DNA of 64,000 nt from Candidatus Babeliales bacterium (lineage in GTDB: Bacteria > Babelota > Babeliae > Babelales > JABDEC01), in NCBI GenBank assembly GCA_031292305.1, contig JARLHJ010000012.1:5209-69208 (forward strand), given 5' to 3'. The translations under genes and the position numbers were made by a program. Every line of letters begins with the position of its first letter. The first letter of the stretch is position 1. Under the pieces are notes generated by a model. It worked only from the letters and a program-made list of their open reading frames with translations. It had not been told where the DNA came from and did not search any database. Positions 60,272 through 64,000 of the stretch are shown piece after piece.

Positions 60272-60988
60272 TTATGGAAATACATAGATCGTTTTAAATT
60301 TACTAAGATCAAATAATGCATATTCTAATTTAGATATAGAAATTAGTGCGTGAATCTGCGCAGTTAAATCTTTTGTTCCAAAGTTTAACTTATTATTCAT
60401 TGATCCTTGTCTTAAGTAATAAAATTTACCAACTATAGATAAGTAATGTAATATTTTTTCATACTCAAACTTTATTTCAGTCAATCCGAAAAACAGGGCT
60501 AAAACTTTATCTTGGTGTTCGATAAATATCTGCGAATAAATATCTAAAAAACTTTCTGTTAATAAATTACAATTTAATAAATCTAAGGCTTTAAATATTT
60601 CATCAGTTTCATTTAATGGGATCTTATTAAAAACTTCTTTTTGAATGAGTTCAAATAATAAGCATTTACATAATTTATTTTTATTTTTATCTATTAATTT
60701 TAAACCATGTAGTAGTTGGTTCAATAATTGATTATTTATATCTACAACAATTGTATTATCTAAGTAATTTAACTTAATCATTTCAAACTTTAACAATCCT
60801 GATAGCTGTGCTATTTCTTCTGATACATGGAACTTTACTTCATCGTTACTTATTAAAACTAAACTATTTAATGAAAATTCAGTTAATAATGAAGAGTCAG
60901 ACATATTAGACGCAGTTGAAATATCAGAACCTTTTATAGAGGTTAAAGTTAATAAAAATAAGATTAATACAAGATTAAATAATTTCAT
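60272..60988 (-). CDS. Secreted protein with a SKP1/BTB-like domain
   Basis: A signal peptide (MKLFNLVLILFLLTLTSIKG) precedes a domain at about 43-150. The segment LVLISNDEVKFHVSEEIAQL then SGLLKFEMIKL aligns well by eye with human SKP1 [20 protein letters not shown] and its next residues, sharing L, S-D, F-x-V, E-I-A, S and K. A second block (INNQLLNQLLHGLKLI) fits the following strand-helix. The remainder is helical with Cys residues. Such domains build ubiquitin-ligase complexes in eukaryotes. An exported bacterial form would suit host interaction; this is inference. Confidence 0.68.
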   Translation of the reverse strand: MKLFNLVLILFLLTLTSIKGSDISTASNMSDSSLLTEFSLNSLVLISNDEVKFHVSEEIAQLSGLLKFEMIKLNYLDNTIVVDINNQLLNQLLHGLKLIDKNKNKLCKCLLFELIQKEVFNKIPLNETDEIFKALDLLNCNLLTESFLDIYSQIFIEHQDKVLALFFGLTEIKFEYEKILHYLSIVGKFYYLRQGSMNNKLNFGTKDLTAQIHALISISKLEYALFDLSKFKTIYVFP

Positions 60989-61188
60989 ATTTTGGTTTCA
61001 TCCCGATAAGTAGTTTTTTTACTATAATACATGAAAAAACTCTTATTTGAAAGCAAAAAAGGTGTTTTGAGTGGCTGTTTAACCACTTTTCGGTTAATTC
61101 AAACTGTATTATTTGAATGCTGTGGATTATTTTTTATATTTATATATAATAATAATTAGATATATGCATTAATAGGAAGGGTTATAAA

Positions 61189-62166
61189 ATGTTAAAAAAT
61201 ATCTTAGTCTCAGTTATTTTACTTTCAGTACTAGCTTCACCAGTAAACACTAATTGTGCAAAACCAATAGATCAAACAGTTCAAGAAGATAGTGGTCTAG
61301 GTTTAGGTTTATTTGCTTTGGGCGCAGGTGTAGTGGGCGGTTTAGGACTTTCAAACTTATTTACTTCTAAATCAGATTCTCAAATTATAGAAGGCTCTTC
61401 AAATGCCCTGGATGCTTCACATGCATATGATGAACAAATAGAAATATTAGATAAAGAGCTAGATTTAAATAAATTATTAAAAGATTGTAAGTCTAAAGTT
61501 ATTGTTAATACTTTAGATGAAGAAATAAATTATGATTTAGCAACAAATGGTATTTCTATTGATGGTAATTACATTAATGATTTATATACATTAATTAGTG
61601 ATTTACAGTTTTATCAAAAAAAACTTCCAAAACGTATAAAGAAATTAACTTATAAATTAAAAAGACCAAAAGATTATGATAAGAATTTAGAAATGATTTC
61701 GCAAATGGAAAGATTGTTGAAATCAGTTGATAGGGTCTTACCTAAATTAGAGTTTTTAAAAAATTATGTTAAAGCTCGCCTTGGTTATTTTGAATTTTAT
61801 AACATAGTAACTTTAACATCAGAGATTTATAACAACGAAATAGTGAATTTAGAAAAATATACTGAAGATAAGTTAGCAAAAGAACTTACAAGAATCGCTC
61901 GCGCAAAATTTAGTGAATCTTCTATTTATCCATGCATAACTTATATTAAATCAGTTGATAATGATACTTATGCAATTCAAAAATCTATGAAAAAATTGCC
62001 AAAATCTTATCCAGATTTGCATGAAGATGCTCAGAGTTTATTGGATTATCTTACAATTATTAGACAGTCGATTATAAGTAGCCCTGAGTATTTACAAGAA
62101 AAAAGAGACTTATACGCAGCTGAGAATCCTAAAACATTTGTAGGTTTAACTTATAATGTTTGTTAA
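61189..62166 (+). CDS. Secreted helical hypothetical protein (325 aa)
   Basis: AGGAAGGGTT precedes the ATG. After a signal peptide (MLKNILVSVILLSVLASPVN) there is a Gly/Leu hydrophobic stretch (SGLGLGLFALGAGVVGGLGL, possibly a membrane or lipid-interacting segment). A long charged helical region with Lys/Leu repeats such as KKLPKRIKKLTYKLKRPKDY follows. No family. Next gene is 28 bases away, likely co-transcribed. Confidence 0.65.
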   Translation: MLKNILVSVILLSVLASPVNTNCAKPIDQTVQEDSGLGLGLFALGAGVVGGLGLSNLFTSKSDSQIIEGSSNALDASHAYDEQIEILDKELDLNKLLKDCKSKVIVNTLDEEINYDLATNGISIDGNYINDLYTLISDLQFYQKKLPKRIKKLTYKLKRPKDYDKNLEMISQMERLLKSVDRVLPKLEFLKNYVKARLGYFEFYNIVTLTSEIYNNEIVNLEKYTEDKLAKELTRIARAKFSESSIYPCITYIKSVDNDTYAIQKSMKKLPKSYPDLHEDAQSLLDYLTIIRQSIISSPEYLQEKRDLYAAENPKTFVGLTYNVC

Positions 62167-62194
62167 ATATTAATTTAAATATGAAAGTTATAGT

Positions 62195-63049
62195 ATGAAA
62201 AAAGTTCTTAGTTTTTTTCTGAGTTTATTTTTAGTATTAGCTTTGTATTCTAAACAAGACCTTAATTTGAAGCCATTAAATGGGCAAGAAACTGCAAATT
62301 ATATTCAAACCATTTATAATGAACTTGGCCCCAGAATTGGCTCTCATTTAGTTGAGCCTAATGTTGTAATTACCTTGGCGGGCTTAAGAGGCTATGCAAA
62401 TTTCTTGATGCATGATCTTACGCAAGAAGAAGAAAATAGAATTAATGAATTTAATATAAAACATAAAAATTCTGGTTTGTTGTTTACAATTATAGACGAT
62501 AAAGAAGATGAAATAGTTGATATTCTAATTACTAATTTAAAAGGTTATGAATATACATCAAAAATATCAAAACTTCCCTTTGTAGTAAATTATGATGCTT
62601 CTTCAGGTTTTCAAGGGAAAGATAAATGGTCCAAAAAAATAAAAGAAAATATAAAAAACTATTTTAATGATACAAAAGAATACGATCAACATCCTGAAAG
62701 TCATCTTCATTTAGGATTAATGCTAGGCTATCCGGATCAGGCATTACTAGATATGTATAATAATATTAAAGCAGGATTGTTTGGAAATAATCGAGCATTT
62801 ATATATTCTAAAATTCCTTATAGTGATTATTATGATTGCCCTCAACCTAATTTTTCTTATTTCAAAGAGTCGATTAAAGATGAAACAATTGTGAATGTTG
62901 AAAAGTCTTGGGGAAAACTCCTTGAAGAATTTTATACTAGCACCTGGCATAAAGCTCTTTCTAAAGATCCAATTTTTATAAAAATTAGGCAATCTGAGGA
63001 TGAGGCTCATGAACAATGGTTTAAAAAAATGAGATTAGATAAAAATTAA
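62195..63049 (+). CDS. Secreted hypothetical protein (284 aa)
   Basis: A signal peptide (MKKVLSFFLSLFLVLALYSK) precedes a mixed alpha/beta chain. Notable is HPESHLHLGLMLGYPDQALL near 165-184 with three His and an Asp that could bind a metal; other conserved-looking parts are GYANFLMHDLTQEEENRINE and the C-terminal EDEAHEQWFKKMR. No family is recognised. It is 28 bases downstream of another secreted gene and probably in the same operon. Confidence 0.65.
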   Translation: MKKVLSFFLSLFLVLALYSKQDLNLKPLNGQETANYIQTIYNELGPRIGSHLVEPNVVITLAGLRGYANFLMHDLTQEEENRINEFNIKHKNSGLLFTIIDDKEDEIVDILITNLKGYEYTSKISKLPFVVNYDASSGFQGKDKWSKKIKENIKNYFNDTKEYDQHPESHLHLGLMLGYPDQALLDMYNNIKAGLFGNNRAFIYSKIPYSDYYDCPQPNFSYFKESIKDETIVNVEKSWGKLLEEFYTSTWHKALSKDPIFIKIRQSEDEAHEQWFKKMRLDKN

Positions 63050-63102
63050 TTTTTATTAATAGTGAATATCATCTATTTAAAGCATTAATATTTATAATAT
63101 TC

Positions 63103-63130
63103 TTGAGAATTTTTATAAATATTGTATAAT
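63103..63130 (+). promoter_or_regulatory. Promoter of tRNA-Arg
   Basis: TTGAGA (63103-63108) and TATAAT (63125-63130) with a 16-base spacer lie 33 bases before the tRNA. Confidence 0.7.
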
Positions 63131-63162
63131 TACTATATCTTACTCAAGATTTTCAAATTAAT

Positions 63163-63239
<77 letters not shown>

Positions 63240-63386
63240 CTTTCCTACTTTGATCACCAATCAAGCAATTACCCTTGTTATTCTAGTCTTATTCATATTT
63301 GGTAATCTATTGAATTTTAGCCTTTAAATAGGTTATTATTAAAATACCAACAAATTGACTTCAAATCTCAGAGTGTAAGGGGTGAA

Positions 63387-64000
63387 ATGAATAAAATTAT
63401 GTTACTGCTATCAATTTTAGTCTGTTTTGCACTGCAAAGTGCTGAAATGTCCCTACTACGCCGAGGCTCCGAAGGTCAGGCTCTAAAAGAGCAACAGGAA
63501 CTTATTGATAATCAACAAGAAGCAAGTTTGCCTGTTCAAGTTGTTGGACTTGAAAACATTCAAAATATTATTGATAAAAATAAATCTGAAGCAATTACTT
63601 ATTTAAGCGATGAAATAAAAAGAATTGATGATATTGCACTGGATTTAATCAATCAAGATTTAGATAATGCAGTGAAAAACATACATGCGTTTAAAATTAA
63701 AGATTATATAGAAAAGTTACGCGCAGTTATTGAATTACTAAATGATAATCAATTTAGAAATGCTTTAGATAGCTTAAATGAATTAGAAAAAGAATATCCA
63801 GAAGAAATTGAATTTAAAGAATCTAAAATTAGGTTAAATAATATTATTAAGATCCTTAATGAATCTTTGTCCAATGTTATCGAAGAATCACCTACAAGAA
63901 ATGTTTTGATTACTTTGAATTCAATTTTAGAAAAAATAGATCAACAAGATTTATACGAAAGACACTTATACAGAGGTAAATTACAAGAACAAGAAAAAGC
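63387..64000 (+). CDS. Secreted helical protein, 5' part only
   Basis: AAGGGGTG precedes the ATG; the frame stays open to the window edge (204 codons seen). A signal peptide (MNKIMLLLSILVCFALQSA) is followed by residues from a GC-rich repeat (MSLLRRGSEGQALKEQQ), then helical repeats: FRNALDSLNELEKEYPEEIE and NDNQF/NNYQF-type segments shared with the 32756-34165 protein. So it is probably a paralog with a similar exported scaffold; its C-terminal part lies outside the window. Confidence 0.65.
   Translation, partial: MNKIMLLLSILVCFALQSAEMSLLRRGSEGQALKEQQELIDNQQEASLPVQVVGLENIQNIIDKNKSEAITYLSDEIKRIDDIALDLINQDLDNAVKNIHAFKIKDYIEKLRAVIELLNDNQFRNALDSLNELEKEYPEEIEFKESKIRLNNIIKILNESLSNVIEESPTRNVLITLNSILEKIDQQDLYERHLYRGKLQEQEK
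63453..63480. repeat. GC-rich repeat inside a gene (copy 2)
   Basis: Matches 20350-20377 at 24 of 28 positions (CTACTACGCC, AGGCT, CGAAG, CAGG) but is read in a different frame, here giving LLRRGSEGQ just after the signal peptide. The composition is unlike the AT-rich surroundings. Confidence 0.55.

Overview
The window is strongly AT-rich, densely packed bacterial DNA with good Shine-Dalgarno sites (AAGGAG/AGGGG types), intrinsic terminators and CCA-encoding tRNA genes. An unusually large share of the genes start with a signal peptide and match no family I recognise. They include secreted Gly-, Asn/Arg- and Ser/Thr/Ala-rich proteins, WD40/TolB-type propellers, a secreted protein with a SKP1/BTB-like domain and a beta-barrel outer-membrane protein. 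I see housekeeping genes and repair genes but almost no biosynthetic genes, and no transposases, phage genes or CRISPR array. This combination suggests a reduced, diderm, protist-associated bacterium such as Candidatus Dependentiae (TM6/Babeliae). That placement is inference from gene content, not from a marker tree.

Layout. 1-9.1 kb: secreted hypotheticals, the Mg2+ channel MgtE, tRNA-Lys and tRNA-Glu, a GNAT acetyltransferase, two microproteins, and a 543-aa secreted protein ending in a PD-(D/E)XK nuclease-like domain. 9.1-18.9 kb: RlmM-like rRNA methyltransferase, M50-like membrane peptidase, Bax-inhibitor-1/YccA protein with a decayed copy of its tail nearby, an NfeD-like/flotillin pair, a flavin reductase with a possible signal peptide, MscL, a DEAD-type helicase, and a Cys-rich secreted protein broken by one in-frame TAA. 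19-30.9 kb: stress and envelope genes (Dps, secreted superoxide dismutase, DUF378, DUF1328-like, DoxX, HdeD, DJ-1/PfpI), a TolB-like propeller, half-size MFS protein, RarA, a stand-alone LigD phosphoesterase domain, and a 38-aa duplicated CxxC microprotein. 30.9-42 kb: fructose-6-phosphate aldolase, HD hydrolase, LeuS, an MGDG-synthase-like glycosyltransferase, Nudix protein, and secreted WD40 and hypothetical genes. 42-50.6 kb: a RecO-like (weak) gene, a giant MscS channel, and two paralogous secreted repeat proteins. 50.6-57 kb: paired small membrane proteins, an overlapping recD2-amidase-GerMN-like operon, and the outer-membrane barrel. 57-60.3 kb: a partial F-type ATP synthase operon (c, two b-like, delta, alpha) lacking a, gamma, beta and epsilon. 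60.3-64 kb: the SKP1-like gene, two secreted hypotheticals, tRNA-Arg, and the 5' part of a secreted helical protein.

Functionally, one set of genes protects the envelope and controls stress: MscL, MscS, Dps, SOD, DoxX, HdeD, flotillin and YccA. Another large set is exported and may act on the host or coat the cell. Observations most worth following: the secreted nuclease-like protein, the SKP1-like exported protein, the single TAA in the Cys-rich gene with its terminator abutting the downstream end, the Cys microprotein, GC-rich repeats found inside genes in different frames, the truncated Na+-type ATP synthase operon, and a cell-wall amidase homolog lacking its first zinc ligand.
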